DNA from: JBDHWG01 sp046328505
Lineage (GTDB): Bacteria; Chloroflexota; Anaerolineae; Epilineales; JAHCIE01
Reading direction: 5' to 3'
Assembly: GCA_046328505.1 (NCBI GenBank)
Contig: JAXLWL010000005.1
Location: forward strand, 372,001-436,000
DNA length: 64,000 nt
Shown: positions 1 through 8,427 of the stretch, piece by piece
How positions within the stretch are numbered: position 1 is the stretch's first letter
Layout of the letters: each line of letters begins with the position of its first letter
Translations under genes and position numbers: made by a program
Notes under the pieces: generated by a model
What the model was told of the DNA's origin: nothing
Database searches by the model: none
Seen by the model: the letters and a program-made list of their open reading frames with translations, nothing else

Positions 1-59
1 TGCGCGAGCGAGTGGCGCGTGACCTGAACCGCCCCGTCCTGCCGGGACCGGAGCGCTGA
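1..59 (+). CDS. C-terminal end of an unidentified CDS (partial)
   Basis: Frame 3 is open from the window edge to a TGA at 57-59 and encodes a basic tail ending in LNRPVLPGPER. It is too short to identify. The palindrome that follows immediately is typical of what lies after stop codons elsewhere in this window, which mildly supports a real gene end. Confidence 0.35.
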   Translation, partial: RERVARDLNRPVLPGPER

Positions 60-63
60 ATCC

Positions 64-85
64 GCCCGACGGTCAACCGTCGGGC
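64..85. repeat. short palindromic repeat
   Basis: Perfect 9-bp inverted repeat (64-72 and 77-85) around a TCAA loop, starting five bases after the stop of the partial gene. It belongs in style to the palindromes near 5.98, 18.89, 32.90, 52.30 and 61.71 kb. Confidence 0.7.
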
Positions 86-190
86 TAGGAATGCAAGCCC
101 AAGGGGCTGAAACCTCCCCTGAGCCTCTCAGGCTTCCATCCTGTAGCCAGGCGGCTTTAGCCCCTGGAGCCCGCTGCGAAGGTTTCCACA

Positions 191-220
191 CCCGAAGAAT
201 GCTGCGCCTTCGGGTTTCTC
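191..220 (+). terminator. possible intrinsic terminator upstream of icd
   Basis: CCCGAAG (191-197) pairs with CTTCGGG (208-214) and is followed by TTTCTC. It lies between the partial gene and icd. The stem is short and the T-run is interrupted. Confidence 0.4.
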
Positions 221-257
221 GATTGCCGTCAACCGAACTATGAAAGGACCCACGCCC

Positions 258-1526
258 ATGGCCTACGAGCACGTGAAGCTTCCGGAGAATGGCGAGAAAA
301 TCCGATACGAAAACGACAAACTCATCGTCCCCGACCATCCGATCCTGGGTTACTTCGAAGGCGACGGCATCGGCCCTGACATCACCCGGGCGTCGCTCCG
401 CATCTGGGACGCGTCGGTGGAGAAGGCGTACGGAGGCAAGCGCCAGATCGCCTGGATGCAGCTCTACGCCGGCGAGCAGGCGTACGATATCTACGGCGAC
501 TACTTCCCCAAGGAGACCCTTGCCGCCCTGCGCGAGGTACTCGTGTCTATCAAAGGCCCCTTGACGACGCCGGTCGGCGGCGGCTTCCGCAGCCTCAACG
601 TCGCTCTGCGCCAGGAGCTGGACCTGTACGCCTGCGTCCGCCCCGTCCGCTACTTCCCGAACATTCCCAGCCCGCTGCGCCACCCTGAGAAGGTCGACGT
701 GGTTATCTTCCGCGAGAACACCGAGGATGTCTACGCGGGCATCGAGTACAAGGCGGGGACACCTGAGGCGCAGAAGGTCGTGGACTTCCTGGAGAAGGAT
801 CTGGGCGCCCACTTCCTGAGCAACAAGAACGTCGGCATCGGCATCAAGCCCATCAGCGAGTTCGGCTCCAAGCGTCTCATCCGCAAGGCCATCCAGTATG
901 CCATCGACAACGGGCGCAAGAGCGTGACGTTCGTCCACAAGGGCAACATCCAGAAGTTTACCGAGGGCGCGTTCCGCAGCTGGGGCTATGAGCTGGGCAA
1001 GGACGAGTTCGGCGACGTGACCATCACCGAAGACGAGCTCTGGTCGCAGTACAACGGCAAGCAGCCGGAGGGCAAGATCGTCCTCAAGGACCGCATCGCC
1101 GACATCATGTTCCAGATGATGCTCCTGCGCCCGGACGAGTTCGACGTCATCGCGACGCCGAACCTCAACGGTGACTACCTCTCGGACGCTATCGCGGCCG
1201 AGGTCGGCGGCGTCGGCATCGCCCCCGGCGGCAACATCGGCGACGGCATCGCCGTGTTCGAGGCCACCCACGGCACCGCGCCGAAGTACACCAACCTTGA
1301 CAAGGTGAACCCCGGCTCGCTGCTGTTCTCCGGCGTCATGATGCTCGACTACATCGGCTGGAAGGAAGCGGCCAACCTGATCATCGAGGCGTACACCGAG
1401 ACGGTCAAGGACAAGATCGTGACCTACGACTTCGCGCGCCAGATGGAAGGCGCGACTGAAGTCAAGACCTCCGAGTTCGCCACGGCGATCATCGAGCGCA
1501 TGGACCGCGTTCTCCAGCGCGCGTAG
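258..1526 (+). CDS. icd: NADP-dependent isocitrate dehydrogenase
   Basis: Oxidative decarboxylation of isocitrate to 2-oxoglutarate in the TCA cycle, in the cytoplasm. The protein (422 aa) aligns throughout with the E. coli Icd type. It has the substrate-loop serine region GGGFRSLNVALRQ, the arginine-rich stretch CVRPVRYF, the active-site motif FRENTEDVYAGIEY and the cofactor segment EATHGTAPKY. The Lys-Tyr after APK is the NADP-discriminating pair in the family. An ATG at 240 is in frame, but AAAGGA at 243-248 lies inside that extension and is spaced 9 nt before the ATG at 258, so 258 is the better start. The gene appears monocistronic. Confidence 0.95.
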   Translation: MAYEHVKLPENGEKIRYENDKLIVPDHPILGYFEGDGIGPDITRASLRIWDASVEKAYGGKRQIAWMQLYAGEQAYDIYGDYFPKETLAALREVLVSIKGPLTTPVGGGFRSLNVALRQELDLYACVRPVRYFPNIPSPLRHPEKVDVVIFRENTEDVYAGIEYKAGTPEAQKVVDFLEKDLGAHFLSNKNVGIGIKPISEFGSKRLIRKAIQYAIDNGRKSVTFVHKGNIQKFTEGAFRSWGYELGKDEFGDVTITEDELWSQYNGKQPEGKIVLKDRIADIMFQMMLLRPDEFDVIATPNLNGDYLSDAIAAEVGGVGIAPGGNIGDGIAVFEATHGTAPKYTNLDKVNPGSLLFSGVMMLDYIGWKEAANLIIEAYTETVKDKIVTYDFARQMEGATEVKTSEFATAIIERMDRVLQRA

Positions 1527-1547
1527 CACCAGACGCTGATCGAGAGT

Positions 1548-1582
1548 CATTGCGAGGCGGGCTTTGCCGCCGAAGCAATCTC
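1548..1582. repeat. interspersed repeat, ATTGCGAG...GAAGCAATCTC type
   Basis: CATTGCGAG (1548-1556) and GAAGCAATCTC (1572-1582) flank a GC-rich hairpin. This is the short form of a repeat found again near 8.3, 24.35, 27.6, 43.6 and 58.2 kb. No coding potential was recognised in the 1527-1925 gap. Confidence 0.75.
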
Positions 1583-1636
1583 GCGGTCGGCGATAGCAAC
1601 CCGATTGCTCGGGTAGGCCCTCTGACGCGAGGGCGG

Positions 1637-1789
1637 GAGATTGCTTCGCTGAGATGAAAATAGCGCGGCTGTCGCCCTGAGCGTAGCGAAGGGCCCCCAA
1701 CGGCACCGGGATGCTTCGCTCCGCTCAGCATGACATTTTCATACTTACGGGTGACCCAAGGGTCATATAGACTGCGCTCGCAACGACAG
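1637..1789. repeat. 153-bp interspersed repeat, copy 1
   Basis: Nearly identical to 27607-27759 in the same orientation, with five mismatches by eye. The unit starts with GAGATTGCTTC, has an inner imperfect palindrome built from GCGTAGCGAAGGGC and GCTTCGCTCCGCTC, and ends at CTCGCAACGAC. It is non-coding. Confidence 0.85.
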
Positions 1790-1812
1790 CCGTAAAGCTG
1801 CACAAAAAGCCT

Positions 1813-1840
1813 CGCCCCTGGTTTGCGCCGGGGGCGTTTC
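1813..1840 (+). terminator. possible intrinsic terminator
   Basis: CGCCCC (1813-1818) pairs with GGGGCG (1831-1836) and is followed by TTTCC. It lies just upstream of the M23 peptidase promoter and could end transcription from icd or the repeat region. Confidence 0.4.
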
Positions 1841-1858
1841 CATCTGGCTCCCTGACCT

Positions 1859-1887
1859 TTGCCGTTCAAATGGGTGAGTGCTATACT
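1859..1887 (+). promoter_or_regulatory. sigma70-type promoter of the M23 peptidase gene
   Basis: TTGCCG (1859-1864), a 17-nt spacer and TATACT (1882-1887) with a TGC extended -10. Transcription would begin near 1894, which rules out the long upstream GTG start at 1878. Confidence 0.65.
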
Positions 1888-1925
1888 TCCGCGGCGTTCG
1901 ACCGGTACCGAATGGATGGATGAGT

Positions 1926-2636
1926 ATGCCTATGAGAATGCAGATTGTGTCGCGCGTGACGGCGGTAGTTGCTCTTGTCGCCCTTGCCGCTGTCCTGACG
2001 AGCGCCTCGACAGCGCAGGCGCAGGAGAGCTCGAAACCTTTCGCGTTCCCCTTCGGCGGGCCGCCCGGCCCGAACACCTGGCTGTTCGGGCAGCCCTACG
2101 GCAACACGACCTTCGCGTACCGCAGCCGCCTCGGTGACTACCGCATGGGCCAGGGCCTCCACTTCGGCATTGACATCAGCGCCAAGTGCGGCACCCCGGT
2201 CCTGGCGATCGGCGACGGCGTCGTCACGGACGTGGACAACGTCTATGGCTATGGCTCCGGCCCGCACAACATCATGATCAACCACCCCAACGGCTACGCC
2301 TCGCTCTACGGCCACCTCCTGCAGCGGCCGACCCTCGCGCCGGGCACGCAGGTCAAGCAGGGGCAGGTCGTTGGGCTATCCGGTGACCCGGACGCGACGT
2401 GCTACTCGCGCCCGCACCTCCACCTGGAGATCCGCGACGCGAGCCACCGGCACGCCTACAATCCGCTGAACTTCATCGACATGGACTGGGATGCTATCGC
2501 CCTGTACAACGCGTTCGCCCGCGGCTGGCAGCGTAACCTGGACGACCCGCGCGAGTGGACGGACCCGCTGGACCAGCCCGACACCGCCTTTGGCGGCCCG
2601 CTGCTCAACAACTTCGCCAACCCCTGGCCGCCGTGA
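1926..2636 (+). CDS. secreted M23-family (LytM-type) metallopeptidase
   Basis: Predicted zinc endopeptidase acting on peptidoglycan cross-bridges outside the membrane. A basic N-terminus and hydrophobic stretch (VTAVVALVALAAVLTSAS) ending near AQAQ form a signal peptide. The catalytic domain has the HxxxD motif (GLHFGIDIS) and the HxH motif (RPHLHLEIR), so the metal ligands are intact. Several in-frame ATGs (1920, 1926, 1932, 1938) compete. GGATGGA at 1914-1920 favours 1926, with 1932 as alternative. The gene has its own promoter and is followed at 14 nt by the dehydratase gene, so the two could be cotranscribed. Confidence 0.85.
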   Translation: MPMRMQIVSRVTAVVALVALAAVLTSASTAQAQESSKPFAFPFGGPPGPNTWLFGQPYGNTTFAYRSRLGDYRMGQGLHFGIDISAKCGTPVLAIGDGVVTDVDNVYGYGSGPHNIMINHPNGYASLYGHLLQRPTLAPGTQVKQGQVVGLSGDPDATCYSRPHLHLEIRDASHRHAYNPLNFIDMDWDAIALYNAFARGWQRNLDDPREWTDPLDQPDTAFGGPLLNNFANPWPP

Positions 2637-2650
2637 TTCTTTGAGGTCCT

Positions 2651-4210
2651 ATGCAAATCCTTGATTCTGTCGGTGAATCCCGCGTCGTCGTCCTCCACCC
2701 GGACGACGACGTTGCCATAGCGCGCGCACCCCTCATCGCCGGGCGCGCCGTCGCGGCAAATGGCCGCGGGGCGGTGGTGGCGCGGGAGACGGTCCCGGTC
2801 GGACACAAGATTGCCCTGCGCGCCATCCCGTCCGGCGCCCCTGTCCACCGCTACGGCCAGGTCATCGGCTTCGCGACGGCGGACATCGCGCCGGGTGCCC
2901 ACGTCCACACGCACAACCTAGGTGTGGCCGACCTGGAGCGTGACTATGCCTTCGGCGTGGATTGCCACCCGGTGAGCCTCGTGCCGCAGGACCAGCGCCG
3001 CACGTTCCAGGGCTACGTCCGCCACGATGGGCGGGTGGGGACGCGCAACACCATCGCTCTCATCTCGTCGGTGAACTGCTCGGCGCACACGACTCGACGC
3101 ATCGCCGAGCGGGCGCGGGCCGAGCTGCTGCCGGACTATCCCTTCGTGGATGACGTGGTCGCCCTGACGCACAAAAACGGCTGCGGCACGCGCTTTGGCG
3201 GGCCGGAGATCGCCATGCTCCAGCGCACGCTGGCGGGCTTCGCGCGCCAGCCGAACGTCGCCGGGTTCGTCCTGGTGAGCCTGGGCTGCGAAATCAACCA
3301 GCTCGCGCCGCTCATCGAGGCGCAGACGCTGTACATGCCGGGCGAGGGGCGCCGCCTGCCACCAATGGTGATGCTCCAGGAGGAAGGCGGGGTGGCGGCG
3401 ACGGTCGAGCGGGGGCTGGAAGCGGTGGAGAATCTCCTGCCCGTCGCCAACCGCGCTCGCCGCACGACCGTGGACGCCTCGGCGCTGAACCTGGCGCTGC
3501 AATGCGGCGGGAGCGACGGCTGGTCGGGCATCACGGCAAACCCGGCGCTGGGCTACGCGTGCGATCTGATCGTCCGGCAAGGGGGAACGGTCGTGCTGTC
3601 GGAGACGCCGGAGATCTACGGCGCGGAGCACCTGCTGACGCGGCGGGCGGTGTCGCCGGAAGTCGGGCGGACGCTCATCGAGCGTATCGAGTGGTGGCAC
3701 GACTACACCGGGCGCAATGGCTTCGAGATGGACAACAACCCGACGCCGGGCAACAAGGCCGGCGGGCTGACGACGATCTACGAGAAGTCGCTGGGCGCGG
3801 TCGCCAAGGCGGGGACGTCACCCCTGGTGGATGTCCTGGAGTACGCCTACCCAATCCAGAAGCACGGCTTCGTCTACATGGACACACCGGGCTACGACCC
3901 GGTGTCGGTGACGGGGCAGGTGGCCGGGGGGTGCAACATCATCGCGTTCACGACCGGGCGCGGAAGCTGCTTCGGCTTCAAGCCTGTGCCGAGCATCAAG
4001 ATCGCCAGTAACAGCGAGATGTACGCGCACATGCTACCGGACATGGACGTGAATGCCGGGCGCATCCTCGATGGCGCGACGATCCAGGAAGTCGGCGAGG
4101 AGATTTTCGAGCTGCTGCTGCGCGTCGCCAGCGGCGAGGCGTCGAAGAGCGAGGCCCAGGGCATCGGCGAGGAAGAGTTCAACCCCTGGATCATCGGCGC
4201 AACGATGTGA
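2651..4210 (+). CDS. UxaA-family altronate/galactarate-type dehydratase
   Basis: Full-length member (519 aa) of the family that removes water from sugar acids to give 2-keto-3-deoxy acids. An N-terminal SAF domain (about residues 10-90, with GHKIALRAIPSGAPVHRYGQVIG) is fused to the D-galactarate dehydratase/altronate hydrolase domain. Recognisable stretches are GYVRHDGRVGTRNTI, THKNGCGTRFGG, SLGCEINQ, LQCGGSDGWSGITANPALG and NPTPGNKAGGLTTIYEKS. The conserved cysteines are consistent with the metal/Fe-dependent family. UxaA and GarD cannot be told apart from sequence alone, so no symbol is given. GAGGT precedes the ATG. A perfect 11-bp hairpin follows the gene. Confidence 0.85.
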   Translation: MQILDSVGESRVVVLHPDDDVAIARAPLIAGRAVAANGRGAVVARETVPVGHKIALRAIPSGAPVHRYGQVIGFATADIAPGAHVHTHNLGVADLERDYAFGVDCHPVSLVPQDQRRTFQGYVRHDGRVGTRNTIALISSVNCSAHTTRRIAERARAELLPDYPFVDDVVALTHKNGCGTRFGGPEIAMLQRTLAGFARQPNVAGFVLVSLGCEINQLAPLIEAQTLYMPGEGRRLPPMVMLQEEGGVAATVERGLEAVENLLPVANRARRTTVDASALNLALQCGGSDGWSGITANPALGYACDLIVRQGGTVVLSETPEIYGAEHLLTRRAVSPEVGRTLIERIEWWHDYTGRNGFEMDNNPTPGNKAGGLTTIYEKSLGAVAKAGTSPLVDVLEYAYPIQKHGFVYMDTPGYDPVSVTGQVAGGCNIIAFTTGRGSCFGFKPVPSIKIASNSEMYAHMLPDMDVNAGRILDGATIQEVGEEIFELLLRVASGEASKSEAQGIGEEEFNPWIIGATM

Positions 4211-4214
4211 ATTC

Positions 4215-4241
4215 CCCCCTCTCCCATTTTGGGAGAGGGGG
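4215..4241. terminator. bidirectional hairpin between convergent genes
   Basis: A perfect 11-bp stem (4215-4225 with 4231-4241) and ATTTT loop between the converging dehydratase and CYTH-CHAD genes. No good T-run follows on either strand, so termination strength is uncertain. Confidence 0.55.
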
Positions 4242-4259
4242 CAGGGGGTGAGGGGTGGG

Positions 4260-5939
4260 TTACAGCCGGGCGACGGCGTCGCCGAGCTTGCGGCGGAAAC
4301 TCTTACCGGTGATGGCGTCCCACACCGGCGCGAACGTCTCGTAGTAGTGCATCTCGGCGCTGGCCCGAGCCTGGAGGTAGTCCTGGACGGCGGGCAGCTC
4401 GTGTCCCTTGTGGCTCTGGGCAGCCAGGAAATCCTCTAGCGTATCGGCGCTGACGTGGGCGTCGTGCATCTCGCCCAGGTGGTCCTGCATGGCGGTGACG
4501 GCTTCCACCAGGCTGTCGGCGTTCGGCCCCAGGTCCTCGGCGAAGAACTCCAGGGTGTAGCGCAGGCGCTTGCTGTGGATGCGTAGCTGGTGCAGCAGGT
4601 TGACCGGGGCGTTCTCGACAACGCGATCGTAGGCGCGCACCTCGGCGAAGGCGTCCCAGATGGCGGCGGGCGCCAGGTGGCGCACGAGAATCGGCTGGAT
4701 GCTATCGTCGGACTTGAGCCTGCCCTTGCCGGGTGACTCGACAAAGTCCTTGAAGTGCGCGACGAACTGCCTGTAGCGCTGGCTGTCGAGCCAGGACACG
4801 AGCTTCTTGCGCGCCTTGTTGCGCTGCTTGCTCCAATGCTCCCTCAGCGGGTCCAGGCCGGCCCGCGCCTCTTCCGGCAACGTTGCGGCGTACTCATCAA
4901 GGTGCTCCAGGGCCACGTCCAGGTCGCGCACCTTGCCCAGCGCGCGGGCCGTGTCGCCCAGGTCGCCTGCCAGGTCGTGAACGACGCGCGCCTTGTAGTA
5001 TGGGGCAAACATCTTGAGGGCAGCTCGCATGCGCCGCGTCGCCACGCGCATCTTGTGCACCGCTTCGATGTCGTCACCCTTGCGCGCGCCATCCTCCTCG
5101 TTGAGCATCTTCTGAAAGTGGAAGGCGAGCACTTTGCGTCCGGCCTCGGCCATGGTGTCGCCAGGCTCAACGCCAGGACCGGATTTCTTGTCGTCCTTAT
5201 CGTCCGCTTCTTTCTTGCTCTCGGCCTTCTTGGTCAGCTTCAGCCGCTCGCGCGCCTCGTCCCGCAGCGACTCCGTCGAGTCGCCGGATGCCGTCTTTGC
5301 CTCGGCCGCCAGCCTATCTACTTTGCCGTCTCCCATATAAAGCCGCATTCCGCGCTCGAACTTCGACATTGGCTCAGGCGAGACACCTGGTAGTTCACTG
5401 ACGGCGCTCGCGATGATGTTCAAGTCATGCGGCGTCCCGAACTGCACCAGCTCGATTTCTAATTCCCGCAGCGGCTCGGTCCACTCGCCCGCCGTGATGG
5501 TGCTCTGGTCGAGGCTCCACTCGGCGATCACAGTATCGTCGCGGTAGACCAGCCGTACATGGCGCGCCTGGCGCACGGTGAACAATTCGTGCAGTGGCAT
5601 GTCCTGGCCGAGCCGCACGGCGATGTCCCGCGCCTCGCTCGCCGGCCAGCTTTGCGGGTGCCAGCCGTCGTCGCCTACCTCGGTCTCCAGTTCCTCGCGG
5701 GAGTGGATGGCGTTCGTGGCGGGTGTCAGAGACTTGAGGGTAGCGATCACGCGCCCTTCTCGCTGGCGTAGCCGCGCCGCGTAGCCGCCTTTGACGATAT
5801 CCATGTGGGACGTGTCCACGTAGTGGTCGAGGTCGTGCCGCGTTCGGGCCGGGCCGAGGGTGTAGCCGGCGATCTCATGCAGGTTCGAGACGGCTTCGAA
5901 TCCTTCCTCGCTCAGAGTGAATTTCGCTTCAACTTCCAT
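4260..5939 (-). CDS. CYTH-CHAD domain protein (triphosphatase / polyphosphate-binding)
   Basis: An N-terminal CYTH domain begins with the signature EVEAKF (ExExK), which binds triphosphate and metal in triphosphate tunnel enzymes. A charged Lys/Glu/Asp linker (about 225-255) leads to a C-terminal CHAD domain with its typical histidines and basic residues (EAVHKMRVATRRMRAALKMF and LHQLRIHSKRLRYTLEFF). CHAD domains bind polyphosphate. The start at 5939 is chosen because GGAGGAG sits just upstream, inside the longer frame that could begin at 5954. It lies 100 nt downstream of a Ppx/GppA gene on the same strand, which supports a role in polyphosphate metabolism. Confidence 0.9.
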   Translation of the reverse strand: MEVEAKFTLSEEGFEAVSNLHEIAGYTLGPARTRHDLDHYVDTSHMDIVKGGYAARLRQREGRVIATLKSLTPATNAIHSREELETEVGDDGWHPQSWPASEARDIAVRLGQDMPLHELFTVRQARHVRLVYRDDTVIAEWSLDQSTITAGEWTEPLRELEIELVQFGTPHDLNIIASAVSELPGVSPEPMSKFERGMRLYMGDGKVDRLAAEAKTASGDSTESLRDEARERLKLTKKAESKKEADDKDDKKSGPGVEPGDTMAEAGRKVLAFHFQKMLNEEDGARKGDDIEAVHKMRVATRRMRAALKMFAPYYKARVVHDLAGDLGDTARALGKVRDLDVALEHLDEYAATLPEEARAGLDPLREHWSKQRNKARKKLVSWLDSQRYRQFVAHFKDFVESPGKGRLKSDDSIQPILVRHLAPAAIWDAFAEVRAYDRVVENAPVNLLHQLRIHSKRLRYTLEFFAEDLGPNADSLVEAVTAMQDHLGEMHDAHVSADTLEDFLAAQSHKGHELPAVQDYLQARASAEMHYYETFAPVWDAITGKSFRRKLGDAVARL

Positions 5940-5973
5940 TACTCCTCCAATCATTTCGTGGGGAGCGTGCCCG

Positions 5974-6001
5974 TGGAGGCAGGTTTCAAACCTGCCTCTA
6001 C
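5974..6001. repeat. palindromic repeat, GGCAGGTTT family
   Basis: GAGGCAGGTTT (5976-5986) and AAACCTGCCTC (5988-5998) form a perfect inverted repeat between ppx and the CYTH-CHAD gene. Related units are at 18.88 and 52.29 kb. Confidence 0.8.
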
Positions 6002-6039
6002 CTGACCGAACCCGACTCTATGGGCTACGTTTACATTGG

Positions 6040-7626
6040 CTACGCGGGCGCGGCGACGCTCTCGACGATTTCGACGCTGCGGCCATAGGCTTTACGGAAC
6101 AGGTCACTGTTGCGGCTTGCCTCCCACACCTCGATACTGGCGTCGCCCCGCGCGAGCGCCTCTATCTGGACCCAGTTGTCGCCGGTGTGAACGCGCACGT
6201 CGGCGACCACGCCGGTCTTGCCGCGCTCGAGGAACTCCGCTAGGCGCAACAGCGCTGCCAGCCGCTCGACCCGGGTGTCGTCGCCGGCTTCCAGCGCGCC
6301 GGCCAGACCCTCGAACGTCACGCCGCCGCGGCGGTGGTTGCGAGCGAGCAGGGCGATGAGCGCGACTTCGCGGTGGGACCAGCCGAGCATGGGCGAGTTC
6401 AGGATGATGTACTGGGAGTGCATCTGGTGGTCCCAGTAGTCTATCACCATGCCCACGTCGTGCAGCCAGGCGGCGGCGCTGAGGATGTCGCGCTCGAACG
6501 CGCCGTAGCCGTGAACGGGCTGAAGTTGGTCGAACAGGGACAGCGCCAGGAGCCGCGTGTGTGCGAAGTGCGGCAGGTTGCCGCCGTACAGAGAGAGCAG
6601 ATTCTGGATGCCGAACTCGCGGACGTCGCCCAGAAGGGGCGGGCCGCTGTTGGGCGCTGCGCCGTCGCCAGTCGGGCTCGACAGGAAGCGCTCGTAGAAT
6701 AGCCCCTCGCGGATGCCCTGGTTGGACACGGTCAGGCTCGTGTGGCGTCCGGCGTTCATGATTTGCTGGAGCACGATAGCGCCGCCGAGCAGCACGTCGG
6801 CGCGGTCCTTGCTTAACCCAGGGATGTTGGTGCGCTGCGCCACGGTCATGCCGCGAAGCTGGTCGACCAGACGATCCACCGCCGTTTTGCTCAGGGTGTA
6901 GCCGTGCAGGTGGTTGACGCCCGGTTGCCGGACGGCCCGGTCGATCTTGGCCAGGGCGCGGATCGTTCCGCCCATACCGACCATCGCCGGACCGTTGAGC
7001 CAGTCGAAATCCTTGATCTGGGCATTGATGTGATCGATGAGAGCGTTGACCTCGGCCTTGCGGGGGGGATCGCTCTTAAGGAATCGCTCCGACGTGCGCA
7101 CCGAGCCGAGGGGCAGGCTGCGCGCCTGGACGAGCTGGCGCTGCGAGACCTGGGTCATCTCGGCGCTACCGCCGCCGATGTCGACGACGAGACCGTCGGT
7201 GAACTGGAGACTGTTGACGGCGGCGACGTAGCCGTAGTAGGCTTCCTCCTCGCCGGTGAGCAGGCGGGGTGTCAGACCGGTCTCCGTCGTAAGGCGGCGC
7301 AGGAAAGCCGGACCATTCACAGCGTCGCGGCTGGCGGCCGTCGCCACGCACAGCACCTCGGTGACACCGTTGACGTCACTGAGGCGCTTGAACAGGCGCA
7401 GGGCTTCGATGGCGCGGCGCATCGGCTCGGCGCGGAGAACGCCGCCCTCGTCCATGCCTTCGCTCAGGCGCACCTGCTCGCGGACGGCGTCTTCGATGCG
7501 GAAGGCGCGGCCCGGCACGTAGCCGTAAATGACCAGGCGCGTCGTATTCGATCCCAGGTCGATGATGCCTACCCGCTGCATGCCCGGTGGGGCATAGGCC
7601 CACTTCGCCATCGTCGATTCGGTCAT
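6040..7626 (-). CDS. ppx: Ppx/GppA-type exopolyphosphatase with HD domain
   Basis: Hydrolyses terminal phosphates of polyphosphate and/or pppGpp. The N-terminal ASKHA fold has the phosphate-1 motif GIIDLGSNTTRLVIY and the second phosphate loop VVDIGGGSAEM. A GMGGTIRALAKID stretch follows. The C-terminal half is an HD-type domain with AAWLHDVGMVID and ARNHRRGG. The start at 7626 follows AAGGGGG about 10 nt upstream. A longer frame to 7665 would run into the divergent sixA promoter. Neighbours are CYTH-CHAD downstream and divergent SixA. Discrimination between Ppx and GppA activity is not possible from sequence alone. Confidence 0.9.
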   Translation of the reverse strand: MTESTMAKWAYAPPGMQRVGIIDLGSNTTRLVIYGYVPGRAFRIEDAVREQVRLSEGMDEGGVLRAEPMRRAIEALRLFKRLSDVNGVTEVLCVATAASRDAVNGPAFLRRLTTETGLTPRLLTGEEEAYYGYVAAVNSLQFTDGLVVDIGGGSAEMTQVSQRQLVQARSLPLGSVRTSERFLKSDPPRKAEVNALIDHINAQIKDFDWLNGPAMVGMGGTIRALAKIDRAVRQPGVNHLHGYTLSKTAVDRLVDQLRGMTVAQRTNIPGLSKDRADVLLGGAIVLQQIMNAGRHTSLTVSNQGIREGLFYERFLSSPTGDGAAPNSGPPLLGDVREFGIQNLLSLYGGNLPHFAHTRLLALSLFDQLQPVHGYGAFERDILSAAAWLHDVGMVIDYWDHQMHSQYIILNSPMLGWSHREVALIALLARNHRRGGVTFEGLAGALEAGDDTRVERLAALLRLAEFLERGKTGVVADVRVHTGDNWVQIEALARGDASIEVWEASRNSDLFRKAYGRSVEIVESVAAPA

Positions 7627-7641
7627 AGTCTCGCAACCCCC

Positions 7642-7670
7642 TTGACACCGCCCACCCCTTGTCATACACT
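7642..7670 (+). promoter_or_regulatory. sigma70-type promoter of sixA
   Basis: TTGACA (7642-7647), a 17-nt spacer and TACACT (7665-7670), 31 nt before the sixA ATG, in the divergent ppx-sixA gap. Confidence 0.8.
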
Positions 7671-7700
7671 GAAACTAACCAGTTTCGCAGGAGACGGATT

Positions 7701-8204
7701 ATGCAGCTTTATTTTCTACGCCACGGTATCGCTGTTGACCACGGCACTGCCGGCTACGAGCAGAACGACGACGCGCGCCCACTCACACCGGAGGGCATAA
7801 AGCTTGCCAAGGAAGTAGCCGACGGGCTTAAAACGCTCGTCAAACCGGACATCATCCTGACCAGCCCCTTGCCCCGGGCGACTCAGACGGCTGAAATCGT
7901 CAGCAAGCGCCTCAAGACGCCATGCATCGAAACCCCGTTTCTCGGCCTCGACTTCGACCTCGACCGGCTGCACATGGCGCTCGCCCCGGTGATGGGCGGC
8001 GTGCCGCTCGATGGCAAGGTCATCCTCGTCGGCCACGAGCCGAGCTTCAGTGAGACGATAGGCATGCTCGTCGGCCCCGGCTTGCACATCCTCCTGAAAA
8101 AGAATGGGCTGGCGCGGGTGGACGTCGATTCGCCGACCCCGTCGGTCGGCCAGGGGACTCTCCGCTGGCTGCTCACGCCGTCACAGCTCCGCAGCCTCGC
8201 GTAG
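7701..8204 (+). CDS. sixA: SixA-type histidine phosphatase
   Basis: Small phosphohistidine phosphatase (167 aa) of the histidine phosphatase superfamily. The catalytic RHG motif is near the N-terminus (YFLRHGIAVDHG), followed by the substrate-pocket arginine region LTSPLPRATQTAEI and the second histidine in VGHEPSFSETIG. The ATG at 7701 has CAGGAGA 7 nt upstream; an upstream in-frame start at 7659 lies within the promoter and is rejected. Proximity to ppx and CYTH-CHAD matches the common pairing of SixA with polyphosphate genes. Confidence 0.9.
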   Translation: MQLYFLRHGIAVDHGTAGYEQNDDARPLTPEGIKLAKEVADGLKTLVKPDIILTSPLPRATQTAEIVSKRLKTPCIETPFLGLDFDLDRLHMALAPVMGGVPLDGKVILVGHEPSFSETIGMLVGPGLHILLKKNGLARVDVDSPTPSVGQGTLRWLLTPSQLRSLA

Positions 8205-8288
8205 TACCGCGCAACGCCGGCAACTCGTCGTTGCGAGACCTCCATGCCCCGTAGCGGCATGCGCCGGCGCAAGGCCACTGCCTTGTCG

Positions 8289-8366
8289 TCATTGCGAGCG
8301 TGAGCGAAGCAATCTCTCTCCGTCGCGAGAGTACTTCGCCGTCCTATCGTCCTCCTCACAATGACA
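8289..8366. repeat. composite interspersed repeat
   Basis: Starts with CATTGCGAGCG...GAAGCAATCTC and ends with a module reading TTCGCCGTCCTATCGTCCTC then CTCACAATGAC. The end module recurs at 43.7 kb and, inverted, at 58.13 kb. It occupies most of the 8205-8427 gap; no gene seen there. Confidence 0.75.
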
Positions 8367-8427
8367 GCACGGTCACACATCAAGTATAGCATAAGCGACA
8401 AACGGCATATCAACAGGGAGGGACAGG

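Noticed and set aside
1637..1789. CRISPR array
   Set aside because: The two long copies are 26 kb apart. No regularly spaced short repeats are present here or elsewhere in the window, and no cas gene was seen.
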